A DNA stretch of 64,000 nt, from the NCBI GenBank assembly GCA_016712375.1, contig JADJRE010000002.1, forward strand, positions 391,001-455,000, in the 5' to 3' direction. Below, piece by piece: positions 16,844 to 29,058 of this stretch (its first letter is position 1; each line of letters starts with the position of its first letter). The DNA is from Rhodospirillales bacterium. GTDB lineage: Bacteria; Pseudomonadota; Alphaproteobacteria; Rhodospirillales; Defluviicoccaceae. Under the pieces are notes generated by a model that worked only from the letters and a program-made list of their open reading frames with translations, ran no database searches and had not been told where the DNA came from. The translations under genes were made by a program, and so were the position numbers.

Positions 16844-18400
16844 TCAGCCGGCGAGCATTCCGATGACAATTCCGGCAAGCAGCGCGGCGGCGAGCCAGCC
16901 GGCATAGGTGCCATTCATAGGACCATGGGCTTGGCGGAGATTTTCCGCATCGATCTTCAGCCGGCCCTCCGCGAGGGTGGCGAAGCCGTGCTCGGCGCGG
17001 CGCACCAACGCGGGCAAACGTGAAAGCGCTGCCGCTACATCGGTCGCCGCCTCGCGCATCCGTGCCTGCGGGCCGAGCGTCTCGGCGCACCAGCTCTCGA
17101 TCAGCGGCCGGGCGAGCAGCCACATGTTGGCCTCGGGCGCCAGGGTGCGACCGGTGCCCTCGGCAACCAGCATCGTTTTCTGCAGCAGCAGCAACTGGGG
17201 CTGTGTCTCCATGGCAAAGGTTTCCGTCACCTGGAAAAGCTGGCCCAGCAAGCGCGCGACCGAAATTTCGTTCTGCGGCTTGTCCATGATCGGCTCGGCA
17301 ATCGATCGACACGCCTGCGCGAAAGCATCCAGCGAGTGATCGGACGGCACCCAGCCGGCCTCGAAATGCACTTCGGCGGCGCGCCGCCAGTTACGCGTCA
17401 GGAAGGCCAGCAGCATCTCGCCCAGGTGGCGGCGGGTCGACCGGTCAATCCGTCCCATGATGCCGAAATCGACGGCAGCAACGCTGCCATCGGCGCGCAC
17501 GAACAGGTTGCCGGCGTGCAGATCGCCGTGGAAGAAGCCGTCGCGGAACACCTGGAAAAAAAACGCCTCGGCGGCCTTGGTCAGCACGGCGCGCGGGTCG
17601 TGACCGGCCGCGATGACGGCGGCACGCTCGTCGATCCGCAGGCCGGCAACGCGCTCGGTGGTAAGCACGCGTCGCCCGGTGCGGGTCCAGTCGACGGCGG
17701 GCACGAAAAATGACCGGTCGCCTCTGAAGTTGTCGGCGAGTTCGCACGCTGCTGCAGCCTCGAAGCGCAGGTCCATCTCGACAACGACGGTTTTCGCCAG
17801 CGTCTCTAGCGACTCCAAGAGGCGCAATCGGCGCAGCGTCCGCAGGTTGGCCTCGGCGTTGCGGCCGATCCAGAAAAACAGCTCCAGGTCGCGGGCGAAG
17901 GCCTTCTCGATGCCGGGGCGCAGCACCTTCACCGCAACCTCGCGGCCTTCGGTATCGATCGCGAAGTGCACCTGGGCGATCGAGGCGGCCGCTACCGGCT
18001 GTTGCTCGAAGCTGCGGAACATTTTTTCCAGCGGCTGGCCGAACTCCTCTTCGATGGTGACGCGGACCTGTGCGAAGGGGAAGGGCGGCAGCCGGTCCTG
18101 CAGGCTGGCGAGATCGCGGGCGAGTTCCTCGCCGAGCAGGTCCGAACGGCTCGCCAGTGCCTGGCCGAACTTGACGAACGACGGGCCTGCATCTTGCAGC
18201 GCGAGCGCCAGCCGCTGCCCCGGCCGCAATGCCGGTTGGTTCGCGGCGGCGCGGCGAGCCAGCGGCCGCGTCACCCACAGCAGCAGCCGGCCGACGGCAA
18301 AGCGCTCCAGGACGAACAGCGCGTCGTGCCGAGCCAACAGGCGCGCCAGCAGCAGCAGCCGCCCGGCATTACGCAACCCGCTGATCATGCCGGGGAGCAA
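16844..18400 (-). CDS. ubiB: Ubiquinone biosynthesis accessory kinase-like ATPase UbiB
   Basis: UbiB is an atypical kinase-like ATPase of the inner membrane required for ubiquinone synthesis. The KxGQ-type motif reads FVKFGQALASRSD, the A-rich loop is AAASIAQVHFA, and the catalytic region holds FFHGDLHAGNLFV with VDFGIMGRID. Two membrane helices close the protein (about residues 495-515, AGWLAAALLAGIVIGML). The 518-residue length is usual. It lies 46 bp after ubiE, the standard arrangement. Confidence 0.95.
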   Translation of the reverse strand: MLPGMISGLRNAGRLLLLARLLARHDALFVLERFAVGRLLLWVTRPLARRAAANQPALRPGQRLALALQDAGPSFVKFGQALASRSDLLGEELARDLASLQDRLPPFPFAQVRVTIEEEFGQPLEKMFRSFEQQPVAAASIAQVHFAIDTEGREVAVKVLRPGIEKAFARDLELFFWIGRNAEANLRTLRRLRLLESLETLAKTVVVEMDLRFEAAAACELADNFRGDRSFFVPAVDWTRTGRRVLTTERVAGLRIDERAAVIAAGHDPRAVLTKAAEAFFFQVFRDGFFHGDLHAGNLFVRADGSVAAVDFGIMGRIDRSTRRHLGEMLLAFLTRNWRRAAEVHFEAGWVPSDHSLDAFAQACRSIAEPIMDKPQNEISVARLLGQLFQVTETFAMETQPQLLLLQKTMLVAEGTGRTLAPEANMWLLARPLIESWCAETLGPQARMREAATDVAAALSRLPALVRRAEHGFATLAEGRLKIDAENLRQAHGPMNGTYAGWLAAALLAGIVIGMLAG

Positions 18401-18446
18401 ACCTGCGGCTTGCGCTGGCGAACCGTCGAACGGTGCTGCCGCATCG

Positions 18447-19232
18447 TCAGGTGCGCCAGGCGGAATGCAGGGCGGCGATGCCCCCCGAGAGGTTGCGCCA
18501 GCTCACCTGGTCGAGACCGGCGGCTCCGATCATCTGCGCAAACCGCTCCTGCGGCGGAAAGCGGCGAATGCTTTCGGCGAGATAGCGGTAGGCGTCGGCA
18601 TCGCGGGCGACCACGCGGCCGAGCACCGGCAGCACGCGGAACGAATAAGTGTCGTACAGACGATCAAGGACTGGCAGGGAGACGCGGCTGAACTCCAGGC
18701 AGAGAAATCGACCGCCTGGCTTGAGCACGCGCCGCGCCTCGCGCAGCACCGCTTCAATGCGAGTGACGTTGCGAATGGCGAACGCGATGGTGAATGCATC
18801 CACCGAGCTGTCGGCGACCGGCAGCCGCTCGGCATCGCCGCACACCCAGTCCAGCCCGCGCAGCAGGCCGCGGTCGATCGCCCGGTCGCGGCCGACCGCC
18901 AGCATTTCGCGATTGATGTCGACGACGACAACCCCGCCACCGCCGCGATCGAGGAAGCCGAAGGCGATATCGCCGGTACCGCCGCCCACATCCAGCAGCG
19001 TCTGCTGCGGCTGCGGGTTGAGCCAGTCGAGCATCGCCGTCTTCCACAGCCGGTGAATGCCGCCGCTCATCAGGTCGTTCATCAGGTCGTAGCGCGAGGC
19101 AACGGAATCGAAGACGGCGCCGACGAGCGAGCGCTTGTCGGTTTCGCGCACGGTGCGGAAGCCGAAATGCGTCGTCGCCTCTGCGGCCTCGGCGGAAGGT
19201 TTGCTGCTCTCGTCGGTTGCGGGATCGGACAT
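18447..19232 (-). CDS. ubiE: Ubiquinone/menaquinone methyltransferase UbiE
   Basis: UbiE is the S-adenosylmethionine-dependent C-methyltransferase of ubiquinone synthesis. ATG at 19232 gives 261 residues. The SAM-binding motif I is DVGGGTGDIA at 81-90, and the family markers YDLMNDLMSGGIHRLWK, FAIRNVT and GGRFLCLEFS are present; the C-terminus has GGIAALHSAW. It is the first gene of the minus-strand run and is divergent from mutM with 46 bp between starts. Confidence 0.95.
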   Translation of the reverse strand: MSDPATDESSKPSAEAAEATTHFGFRTVRETDKRSLVGAVFDSVASRYDLMNDLMSGGIHRLWKTAMLDWLNPQPQQTLLDVGGGTGDIAFGFLDRGGGGVVVVDINREMLAVGRDRAIDRGLLRGLDWVCGDAERLPVADSSVDAFTIAFAIRNVTRIEAVLREARRVLKPGGRFLCLEFSRVSLPVLDRLYDTYSFRVLPVLGRVVARDADAYRYLAESIRRFPPQERFAQMIGAAGLDQVSWRNLSGGIAALHSAWRT

Positions 19233-19278
19233 GGCGCGGAACCATAGCGGAAGGTCGCCAGGCGCGCTAGCTTGCGCC

Positions 19279-20121
19279 ATGCCCGAGTTGCCCGAGGTCG
19301 AAACCGTCCGCCGCGGACTGCTGCCCGTGCTCGCCGGCCACCGGCTTGCGGTAGTGGAGCAACGGCGTTCGGATCTGCGTTTTCCGCTGCCCGTCGATTT
19401 CGCCCGCCGCCTGGCCGGACGGCGCATCGAGAATATCGAGCGACGCGGCAAGTACCTGCTGATCCGCCTCGACGCGGACGAGGTGTGGCTCGCCCATCTG
19501 GGAATGTCCGGGCGGTTCTGCATCGACGGCCCCGATACGCCGGCGCCAGGGCCGCACGACCACGTGCTGCTGCGTACCGATAGTGGCGTATGCGTTCGCT
19601 TCCACGACCCGCGCCGTTTCGGCTTCATGGACCTGGTGCCGGCGGAAGCGCTCGACCGGTGCCCGCATCTGGCGGGTCTTGGCCCGGACCCGCTCGGTCC
19701 GGCGTTCGACGGGGCCTACCTCGCAGGCAGCCTGGCCGCGCGGCGCACGCCGCTGAAGGCGGCGCTGCTCGACCAGAGAGTGGTCGCCGGAATGGGCAAC
19801 ATCTATGCTTCCGAGAGTCTTTTCCGGGCCCGTCTGTCGCCGGCGCGGATGGCGGCGACAGTGGGCGGCAAGCGCGTCGATCGCCTGGTGGCGGCCATAA
19901 AGGAGGTGTTTGCCGAAGCGATCGCGGCGGGTGGATCGAGCCTGCGGGATCATCGTCAGCCGTCCGGCGAACTCGGTTTCTTCCAGCACGGTTTCGCGGT
20001 ATACGGTCGCGCGGGCGAGCCGTGCCCGGGGTGTCGCTGTCAGCCTGCACGGACAGGGGGCATCCGCAGGATCGTGCAGAGCGGCCGCTCGACCTTCTAC
20101 TGCGGCCTCCGGCAGCGCTGA
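19279..20121 (+). CDS. mutM: Formamidopyrimidine-DNA glycosylase
   Basis: MutM (Fpg) removes 8-oxoguanine and other oxidised purines from DNA and cuts the AP site. The N-terminal catalytic P2/E3 are in PELPEVETVRRGL, with the conserved lysine in the RRGKYLL segment; the helix-two-turn-helix has VVAGMGNIYASE. The C-terminal zinc finger reads CPGC in its first pair but FYCGLRQR in the second, where a CxxC is expected. The fourth zinc ligand is therefore missing, either really or through a sequence error. 280 residues otherwise fits the family. Confidence 0.93.
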   Translation: MPELPEVETVRRGLLPVLAGHRLAVVEQRRSDLRFPLPVDFARRLAGRRIENIERRGKYLLIRLDADEVWLAHLGMSGRFCIDGPDTPAPGPHDHVLLRTDSGVCVRFHDPRRFGFMDLVPAEALDRCPHLAGLGPDPLGPAFDGAYLAGSLAARRTPLKAALLDQRVVAGMGNIYASESLFRARLSPARMAATVGGKRVDRLVAAIKEVFAEAIAAGGSSLRDHRQPSGELGFFQHGFAVYGRAGEPCPGCRCQPARTGGIRRIVQSGRSTFYCGLRQR

Positions 20122-20181
20122 GCAAAGGGCTGATCGGCAGGGCCGTCCGGAAAAAACCACGAGGGAAAAGGAGAGACGGAC

Positions 20182-20958
20182 ATGGCGTACGAGATGATCA
20201 TCGCCGAAACGCGCGGTGCGGTCGGAGTGATCACGCTGAACCGGCCGAAGGCGCTGAACGCGCTGTGCAACCAGCTTGTCGCCGAGCTTGGCCAGGCGCT
20301 CGATGCCTTCGAGGCGGACGAAGCGATCGGCGCCATCGTCATCACCGGCAGTGAAAAGGCTTTTGCCGCCGGCGCAGACATCAAGGAGATGAAGGACAAG
20401 TCCTTCATGGATTGCTACCTTGAGGACTTCATCACCTCGGCCTGGGAGCGGACGGCGCAGTGCCGCAAGCCGGTTGTTGCCGCCGTCGCGGGCTTCGCGC
20501 TGGGCGGCGGCTGCGAGCTGGCGATGATGTGCGACTTCATCATCGCCGCGGACACCGCCGTGTTCGGCCAACCCGAAATCACCATTGCCGCCATTCCAGG
20601 CGCCGGTGGCACGCAGCGGCTCACTCGCGCCGTTGGCAAGGCGAAGGCGATGGACATGTGCCTCACCGGCCGGCAGATCAAAGCCGAGGAAGCGGAGCGC
20701 TGCGGGCTGGTTTCCCGCGTCGTTCCGGCGGCCGACCTGATGACGGAAACGATGAAGGCGGCCGACAAGATTGCCGCGATGTCACGGCCGATCGCCATGC
20801 TGAACAAGGAAATGGTCAATCGCGCCTTTGAGACGACGCTGGCCGAAGGCATCCGCTTCGAGCGGCGGATGTTCCACGCGGTGTTCGCCACCGAAGATCA
20901 GAAGGAAGGCATGAACGCCTTCGCAGAGAAGCGCAAACCGCAGTTCCGCAACCGTTAG
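20182..20958 (+). CDS. Enoyl-CoA hydratase (crotonase family)
   Basis: Hydrates trans-2-enoyl-CoA in fatty acid beta-oxidation; related crotonases do other reactions. The two catalytic glutamates expected for a hydratase are present: E in GGGCELAMMCDF, after the oxyanion loop FAAGADIKEM, and E in FGQPEITIAAIPGAGGTQRL. The 258-residue length is normal for a mitochondrial-type short-chain hydratase. A strong Shine-Dalgarno (AAAAGGAGA) precedes the ATG. It stands alone between mutM and rpsT. Confidence 0.92.
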   Translation: MAYEMIIAETRGAVGVITLNRPKALNALCNQLVAELGQALDAFEADEAIGAIVITGSEKAFAAGADIKEMKDKSFMDCYLEDFITSAWERTAQCRKPVVAAVAGFALGGGCELAMMCDFIIAADTAVFGQPEITIAAIPGAGGTQRLTRAVGKAKAMDMCLTGRQIKAEEAERCGLVSRVVPAADLMTETMKAADKIAAMSRPIAMLNKEMVNRAFETTLAEGIRFERRMFHAVFATEDQKEGMNAFAEKRKPQFRNR

Positions 20959-21079
20959 GCGGTACCGGTCGAGGCGGGGCGGACGCGATGGCGAGATGTT
21001 GCTTCGGGTTCCCCCGCCGGCGGGCCCATCGCCGGGCTTTCCGTCGCGAGCATGTGTGGTATGGTTCCGGCCGTCGCGA

Positions 21080-21108
21080 TTGACGCTCCGGACAGTGGCG
21101 GCTACAAG
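21080..21108 (+). promoter_or_regulatory. Candidate rpsT promoter
   Basis: TTGACG at 21080-21085 and TACAAG at 21103-21108 are separated by 17 bases, a good sigma-70 match. It lies about 40 bp before the rpsT start codon. Confidence 0.55.
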
Positions 21109-21146
21109 CATCAATCCCTGTAAAGGCGTCGGTAGAAGGTTTCGAC

Positions 21147-21413
21147 ATGGCACAGCACGCTTCGGCGAAGAAGCGAATTCGGCAAACGAAAAGGCGCACA
21201 GAAGTCAACCGGTCACGCGTTTCCCGCATTCGCACTTTCCTGCGGAAGGTCGAAAGCGCCATCGCCGGCGGCAATAAGGACGAGGCCGCCGCGGCCTACG
21301 GCCTAGCGCAGCCCGAACTCATGCGCGGCGCCAACAAAGGCGTCGTTCACCGCAACATGGTTGCGCGCAAACTGTCACGTTTGGCCCGTCGCATCAAAGC
21401 GATGCCGACCTGA
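21147..21413 (+). CDS. rpsT: 30S ribosomal protein S20
   Basis: S20 binds 16S rRNA early in 30S assembly. The 88-residue protein is very basic and all-helical: MAQHASAKKRIRQTKRRTEV at the start and the conserved KGVVHRNMVARKLSRLARR at the end. It lies upstream of dnaA, a conserved alphaproteobacterial neighbourhood. Confidence 0.97.
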   Translation: MAQHASAKKRIRQTKRRTEVNRSRVSRIRTFLRKVESAIAGGNKDEAAAAYGLAQPELMRGANKGVVHRNMVARKLSRLARRIKAMPT

Positions 21414-21417
21414 TCCG

Positions 21418-21437
21418 GCGGCGCATCGTCGCGCCGC
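21418..21437 (+). terminator. Hairpin after rpsT, weak terminator candidate
   Basis: A perfect 7-bp stem GCGGCGC/GCGCCGC with a 6-base loop follows the rpsT stop by five bases. No T-run follows, so termination would be weak or factor-dependent. Confidence 0.4.
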
Positions 21438-22124
21438 GCCACCTCTCGATCCATCAGCCGTCCCGCAACCCTTATCGTCCAGGCGATAGCGGCTTCTCAG
21501 GCGGGCACTTGAAAGGCTTTCCCGGCGCGTGCTGGTGGAAGGGGGGAGAGGTGCGTTTTCGTGTCAAGAGATTTTTTTTGGTCGTTCTGGATTCGGTCAC
21601 GTTGCGCGCTTTCAGGCCCACCTATAAAGTTTGGCAGGTTTACAGAACCAAAAAAAAATGAGTGAGCACAACCTTCCAAAAAGGCCAGGAAAAGGTTAGC
21701 TTTTTCGAAAGAAACCTAACGTTGCGTTCACGATATAAAATATTGTCAGGGGAAATGGGACGGGCGTCACTTCAAGGGTGTAATCCAAGCGGGCACACAA
21801 TAATCAGATCGGATATTAGCCCGGCAAAGTCTTTAAAAGGACGGTCGGGACGTGCTTGTGGGGGAGTAACCGAGCTGTTAGGCCGGCGTTGCTGCGTGTC
21901 TGTTGCTCGTCGTAGATTTGACACGAACGGCTTTGTCGCCAGGTAGCAGGAGAAATACTGTTGTCGTGGCGGTACAGCCTGGGCAGGTTATACGACTGCC
22001 CTCTCTGTCCAGCGACATGCCGCGGAAAAAGGGTGGGCCGGAGCTTGGAAACTCGACGTGTCAGAACTCCCCGTACGCTAGTCCTCCCGTGGCCTATCGT
22101 TGTGAGACGGACCAAGGGATTGAA
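21438..22124 (+). other. Long non-coding leader upstream of dnaA
   Basis: About 690 bp without a credible gene. The part 21560-21760 is AT-rich compared with the rest of the window, with runs of eight to nine Ts or As. TATAAA-like boxes occur near 21623 and 21735, and a perfect TTGACA lies at 21918-21923 without a good -10 partner. I searched by eye for DnaA boxes (TTATCCACA and close variants on both strands) and found none, so this does not look like oriC. It probably holds dnaA promoter and regulatory sites. Confidence 0.5.
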
Positions 22125-23533
22125 ATGAACACCGAGGTTGCAACTTCTCTCGATTTTCAGTGGAAACGGGTAAGCGGACTCTTGCGTGCGGAGATCGGTG
22201 AATCAGCCTACCGTAGCTGGCTCAAGCCGATGGTCGTCCGAGGGTCGCAAGCTGGGCTGGTGACGATGACGGTCCCGACGCGGTTTATGCGTGACTGGGT
22301 CGTCGCCCATTACGCCGACCGGCTGCGGGCGCTGTGGGGTGGCGAGAACCCGTCGGTTCAGGGCATTGACATCATCGTCCAGCCAGATCGCTTCGCCTGC
22401 GCCGGGCACGAAGCCCAGGTACCGGAGGGACTAAAGTCGCTGCCTTCGACGGCGTATGGGTCTGGCGAAGGTGGCGCGGTCAAAATCAATGGCGAGCCGA
22501 TCGCCGACGAAATCAGCGCGCCGCTGGACACTCGCTTCACATTCGAGAATTTCGTCGTCGGCAAGCCGAACGAGTTTGCCTATGCGGCGGCGCGCCGCGT
22601 GGCCGAGGCGAAACGGGTGCCGTTCAATCCGCTGTTTCTGTATGGCGGAGTCGGCCTCGGCAAGACGCACTTGATGCACGCCATCGCCTGGGACATTCGC
22701 AAACGCGATCCGCAGCGCACGGTGATCTATCTGTCGGCCGAGAAATTCATGTACCGCTTTATCCGGGCGCTGCGCGAGCAGAACACAGTCGATTTCAGGA
22801 GCAGTTCCGCTCGGTCAACGTGTTGATGATTGACGACGTGCAGTTCATCAGCGGCAAGGAGTCGACGCAGGAGGAATTTTTCCACACGTTCAACACCCTC
22901 GTCGATCAAGGTCGTCAGATCGTGCTGAGCGCCGACAAGTCGCCCTCCGATCTGGAAGGGATGCAGGAACGGCTGAAGTCGCGGCTCAATTGCGGGCTGG
23001 TCGCCGACATTCACGCCACAACCTACGAGCTGCGGCTTGGCATTCTGCAATCAAAGGCCGACCAACTCGGCGTCGAGGTGCCGCAGAAGGTGATGGAGTT
23101 TCTGGCTCACCGCATCAGCTCCAACGTCCGGGAGTTGGAAGGGGCGCTCAACCGTGTCGTGGCCCACGCGCAGCTGATCGGCCGGTCGATCAGCCTGGAG
23201 ACGACACAGGAGGTGTTGCACGACCTGCTGCGCGCCAATGATCGCCGGATCACCATCGACGACATCCAGAAACAGGTGGCGGCTCACTTCAATATTCGTC
23301 TCGCCGACATGTACTCGGCGCGCCGTGCCCGCTCGATCGCTCGCCCAAGGCAGGTCGCGATGTATCTCGCCAAGCAGCTCACCTCGCGCTCGCTGCCGGA
23401 AATCGGCCGCAAGTTTGGGGGTCGCGACCATACGACGGTGATGCACGCCGTCCGGAAGGTCGAGGAGCTCCGGGACGGCGACGCTGCCTTCGCTGAAGAT
23501 CTGGAGCTGCTGAAACGCACGCTGCAGGGGTGA
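22125..23533 (+). CDS. dnaA: Chromosomal replication initiator protein DnaA (one-base deletion near 22797)
   Basis: DnaA opens the origin and loads the helicase. Domain I begins near W13 (DFQWKRVSGLLRAEIGESAY). The AAA+ domain III starts at about 145 (FENFVVGKPNEFAYAAA), with Walker A GGVGLGKT at 174-181. After NTVDF the frame is lost; one extra A at 22797 gives KEQFRSVNVLMIDDVQF with the Walker B Asp pair. Domain IV has the DnaA-box binding signature GGRDHTTVMHAVRKVEEL. The repaired protein has about 470 residues, normal for the family. The gene cannot be a real pseudogene in a single-copy locus. Confidence 0.95.
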
Positions 23534-23580
23534 GTCGCGGTACCATCCATCAGGAATTAGCTACCCGCTTGAGGAGGCTT

Positions 23581-23589
23581 TGCTATACT
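23581..23589 (+). promoter_or_regulatory. Candidate extended -10 promoter for dnaN
   Basis: TGCTATACT in the 187-bp dnaA-dnaN gap is an extended -10 element (TGnTATACT). No good -35 is seen, which is acceptable for this promoter class. The dnaN start lies about 130 bp downstream. Confidence 0.4.
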
Positions 23590-23720
23590 GATGGTGTCGG
23601 TGGCGCGTCCGCGCCTCCGGTCGGCCGGCCCGCAGGCGGCGGTGGGGAAGTGTCGCTATATCCGGCGGCGCTACCGCTCTTCGGCAACCAGCGCCGGCAT
23701 AGCTCGGATCGTCAGACGCA

Positions 23721-24838
23721 ATGAAAGTCACCATCGAACGCGCTCATCTTCTGAAATCTCTCGGCCATGCGCAGAGTGTCGTTGAGCGTCGGAACACCAT
23801 TCCGATCCTCTCGAACGTCAAGCTGCAGGCTGAAGACCGTGAGCTGCGATTGACCGCCACCGATATGGATCTGGAGATTGTCGATCGGTGACCGCCGACG
23901 TATCCGTCGCCGGTGCCACCACCGTTCCCGCGCATACGCTTTACGACATCGTGCGCAAGCTGCCGGACGGCTCTCAACTGGAGCTGCAATCGGAACAGGG
24001 CGGTGAGCGGCTGACTTTGCGCTGTGGCCGCTCCCGGTTCACCTTGGCCTGCCTGCCGATCGAGGATTTCCCGACGCTGACGTCGAGCGAGTTGCCCTTC
24101 CGCTTCCGGCTGCCGGTCGCCGAGATGCGCCTGCTCATTGATCGGACGCGCTTCGCCATCTCCACAGAAGAGACGCGATATTATCTCAACGGGATCTATC
24201 TGCATGCGGCGCAGGAAGATGGTGTTGATATTCTGCGCGCCGTCGCCACCGACGGCCACCGGCTGGCGCGGGTGGAAATGCCGATTCCCGACGGCGCCCT
24301 CGGCATGCCGGGCGTCATCATCCCGCGGAAGACCGTCGCTGAAGTGCGCAAGGTGATCGATGAAGCCGGCGAGGATGTGGATCTGGCGATCTCGGAGACG
24401 CAGATCCGCTTCAGCGTCGGGCCGGCGCTGATTACCTCCAAACTGATCGACGGCACCTTCCCGGACTACCAGCGCGTCATTCCCGAGCACAACGAGAATC
24501 AGCTCGACGTCGTTTGTCGCGACTTCAAGGATGCGGTCGACCGGGTCTCGGCAATCTCCAACGACCGCTCACGGGCGGTCAAGCTGAAGGTCGCCAACGG
24601 CACGCTGGAGCTTTCGGCGAGTAGCCCGGAACACGGCAGTGCCAGCGAGGAACTGGAAGTCCGCTACCACGGCGATGCGATGGAGATTGGCTTCAATTCA
24701 CGCTATCTGCTTGATATCGCCGAGCAAATCGGCGGTGACAACGCACGGCTGTCGATGGCCGATGCCGCCTCACCGACCATCTTGCACGAGCTCGGCGATC
24801 GCAGCGCCATCTATGTCCTGATGCCGATGCGCGTGTAG
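23721..24838 (+). CDS. dnaN: DNA polymerase III beta subunit (sliding clamp), one-base deletion at 23887-23888
   Basis: The clamp tethers polymerase III to DNA. ATG 23721 gives MKVTIERAHLLKSLGHAQSV and VERRNTIPILSNVKLQA, the normal clamp N-terminus, up to MDLEIVDR where a TGA appears. Adding one G to the GG at 23887-23888 continues VTADVSVAGATTVPAHTLYD and the rest of the three-domain clamp, including SKLIDGTFPDYQRVIP, to the usual C-terminal end YVLMPMRV. The repaired length of about 372 residues is normal. Confidence 0.95.
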
Positions 24839-24887
24839 GCGCTCGGTCGACTGTTCGGAGTTTCTGATACTGGATACGGTATTCCGG

Positions 24888-26069
24888 GTGGGGTGCAATC
24901 CGCCACCGGTCATCGGTTCGCTTGCTGTTACGCAGTTGACGCTGCGCGATTTTCGCTGCCACCGTTCTTTGCGGCTGGACCTGCGGGCGGCGTCGGTCGT
25001 GGTGGTCGGCGCCAACGGCACCGGCAAGACCAGCATCCTTGAGGCGCTGTCGCTGCTGACGCCGGGGCGGGGACTGCGGCGCGCGCGGATGGCTGATATC
25101 CTCCGTGCCGAGGCGGCCGCCACCGCCGAAACATGGTCGGTGCGCGCCCTCTTGGACACGCCGACCGGGCCTACGGAGCTTGTCACTATTTTTGCCGGCG
25201 AAGCGGCCGGCGGCCGCGACCGGCGGCGAATCCACATCGACGGCCAGATGGTCCGTGACCGCGCCCGGCTCGCGCAGACTGCCGGCGTGATCTGGCTGAC
25301 GCCGGAAATGGACGGGCTTTTCGGCGGCTCACCGTCAGTCCGGCGACGGTTTCTCGATCGCCTTGTGTGGGGTGTCGATCCTGCCCATGCGGGCCGTGTC
25401 GCCGCCTACGAACGAGCCTTGCAGCAACGCTCAATACTGCTTCGCCGTGACAGCTTTGATGCCCTATGGCTGAATGCCGTTGAGGCAACGATGGCCGAGC
25501 ACGCTGTCGCAGTAGCCGCCGCGCGCAAGCAGATCGCGTCCCAGATGTCTGCGATCGCCCAAGCCGGTCATGATGGCTTTCCGGGTGCTATCATCGACGT
25601 CCAGGGCTCGGTGGAGGGCTGGCTCGACGATGCGCCGGCGCTGGCGGTGGAAGACCGGCTGCGGGATGAACTGGCCCGCTGCCGCGACCAGGACGCACAG
25701 GGTGGCGGCGCCTCCGTCGGTCCACACCGTTCCGACCTCAAAGTGGTCCACGTCGCAAACCGCCGGCCGGCGGAGGCCTGTTCAACCGGCGAGCAGAAGA
25801 TGCTGCTGATCGCTCTCGTGTTCGCCGGAGCGCGGCTGCAGCGGCGCGAACGCGGCGCCAGCCCGCTGCTGCTGCTCGACGAGGTGATCGCGCATCTCGA
25901 CGAACGACACCGTCGCGCGGTGTTCGATGCCGTTGCCGACCTGGCCGCGCAAGCTTGGTACGCCGGCTGCGACCCGGTGCCGTTCCAGCCCCTGGAGGGC
26001 ATGTCACAGGCGGTCTGCCTCGATGAGCTGCAAAGCGCAGCCGGCCCCAAGCGAGGCTTCGATGCCTGA
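24888..26069 (+). CDS. recF: DNA replication and repair protein RecF
   Basis: RecF is an SMC-like ATPase that loads RecA at gaps. From GTG 24888 it has LTLRDFRCHRSLRLDL, Walker A GANGTGKTS from residue 41, the RRFLDRLVWGVDP segment, the CSTGEQKMLLIAL signature and Walker B LLLLDEVIAHLD. Typical RecF has a TGTD-like motif near the C-terminus where this one reads AGCD, a modest difference. 393 residues fits. It lies in the conserved order dnaN-recF-gyrB. Confidence 0.93.
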   Translation: MGCNPPPVIGSLAVTQLTLRDFRCHRSLRLDLRAASVVVVGANGTGKTSILEALSLLTPGRGLRRARMADILRAEAAATAETWSVRALLDTPTGPTELVTIFAGEAAGGRDRRRIHIDGQMVRDRARLAQTAGVIWLTPEMDGLFGGSPSVRRRFLDRLVWGVDPAHAGRVAAYERALQQRSILLRRDSFDALWLNAVEATMAEHAVAVAAARKQIASQMSAIAQAGHDGFPGAIIDVQGSVEGWLDDAPALAVEDRLRDELARCRDQDAQGGGASVGPHRSDLKVVHVANRRPAEACSTGEQKMLLIALVFAGARLQRRERGASPLLLLDEVIAHLDERHRRAVFDAVADLAAQAWYAGCDPVPFQPLEGMSQAVCLDELQSAAGPKRGFDA

Positions 26070-26090
26070 GCATCTCCCAGGAACCCGCCA

Positions 26091-28544
<2,454 letters not shown>

Positions 28545-28620
28545 ACCGGTCCAATCGGCGACCTTCCACTTTACGATTCTCTGAATCCGTCTTACATTGG
28601 TTCCGGATTCGGAGATGCTG

Positions 28621-29058
28621 ATGTCCGTTCCGTTGCGTTACCCGGCCACCCGTCACGATCCCGCGCCACTGATTGATCTTTCTCGGCGAGCCGAGCGGGA
28701 GCGGCTTAGCCCGGCGGCGGTGCGAGGGTTCCTCAACATCATCGCCCGCTGGCGGGTGCGCGACGAGGATGCCAGGCAGCTGTTGGGCGGAATTGCGAGC
28801 AGCACGCTGCACTTGATGAAGAATGACCCCGACCGGCTGCTGGACGAAGACAAGCTGCGCCGCATTTCCTATCTGATCGGCATTTTCAAGGCGCTGAACA
28901 TCCTGTACGGCGAAAGCCTCGCCGACCGCTGGATGCAGATGCCGAACAAGAACCGCATGTTCGCCGGCTCCACGCCGCTCGCCTACCTGATCAGTGGTGG
29001 CCTGCCAGCCTTTGATGCCGTGCGCCGGCTGCTTGACGCCCGCCGGGGCGGGCTTTGA
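28621..29058 (+). CDS. MbcA/ParS/Xre-type antitoxin (DUF2384 family)
   Basis: Antitoxin partner of RES-domain toxins; it neutralises the toxin and usually represses the operon. The sequence carries LSPAAVRGFLNIIARWRVRD, an HTH-like region with DARQLLGG, and the DUF2384 C-terminal part with LNILYGESLADRWMQMPN and SGGLPAFDAVRRLLDARRGG, which matches the family. I chose ATG 28621 because GGAG lies six bases before it; ATG 28615 and ATT 28597 are less likely. The 3' end overlaps the toxin start by 4 bp. It lies just after gyrB, in the same direction. Confidence 0.85.
   Translation: MSVPLRYPATRHDPAPLIDLSRRAERERLSPAAVRGFLNIIARWRVRDEDARQLLGGIASSTLHLMKNDPDRLLDEDKLRRISYLIGIFKALNILYGESLADRWMQMPNKNRMFAGSTPLAYLISGGLPAFDAVRRLLDARRGGL

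Noticed and set aside
21662..21946. 94-codon frame in the dnaA leader
   Set aside because: Lies in AT-rich intergenic DNA, has mixed composition without a motif and no clear Shine-Dalgarno.
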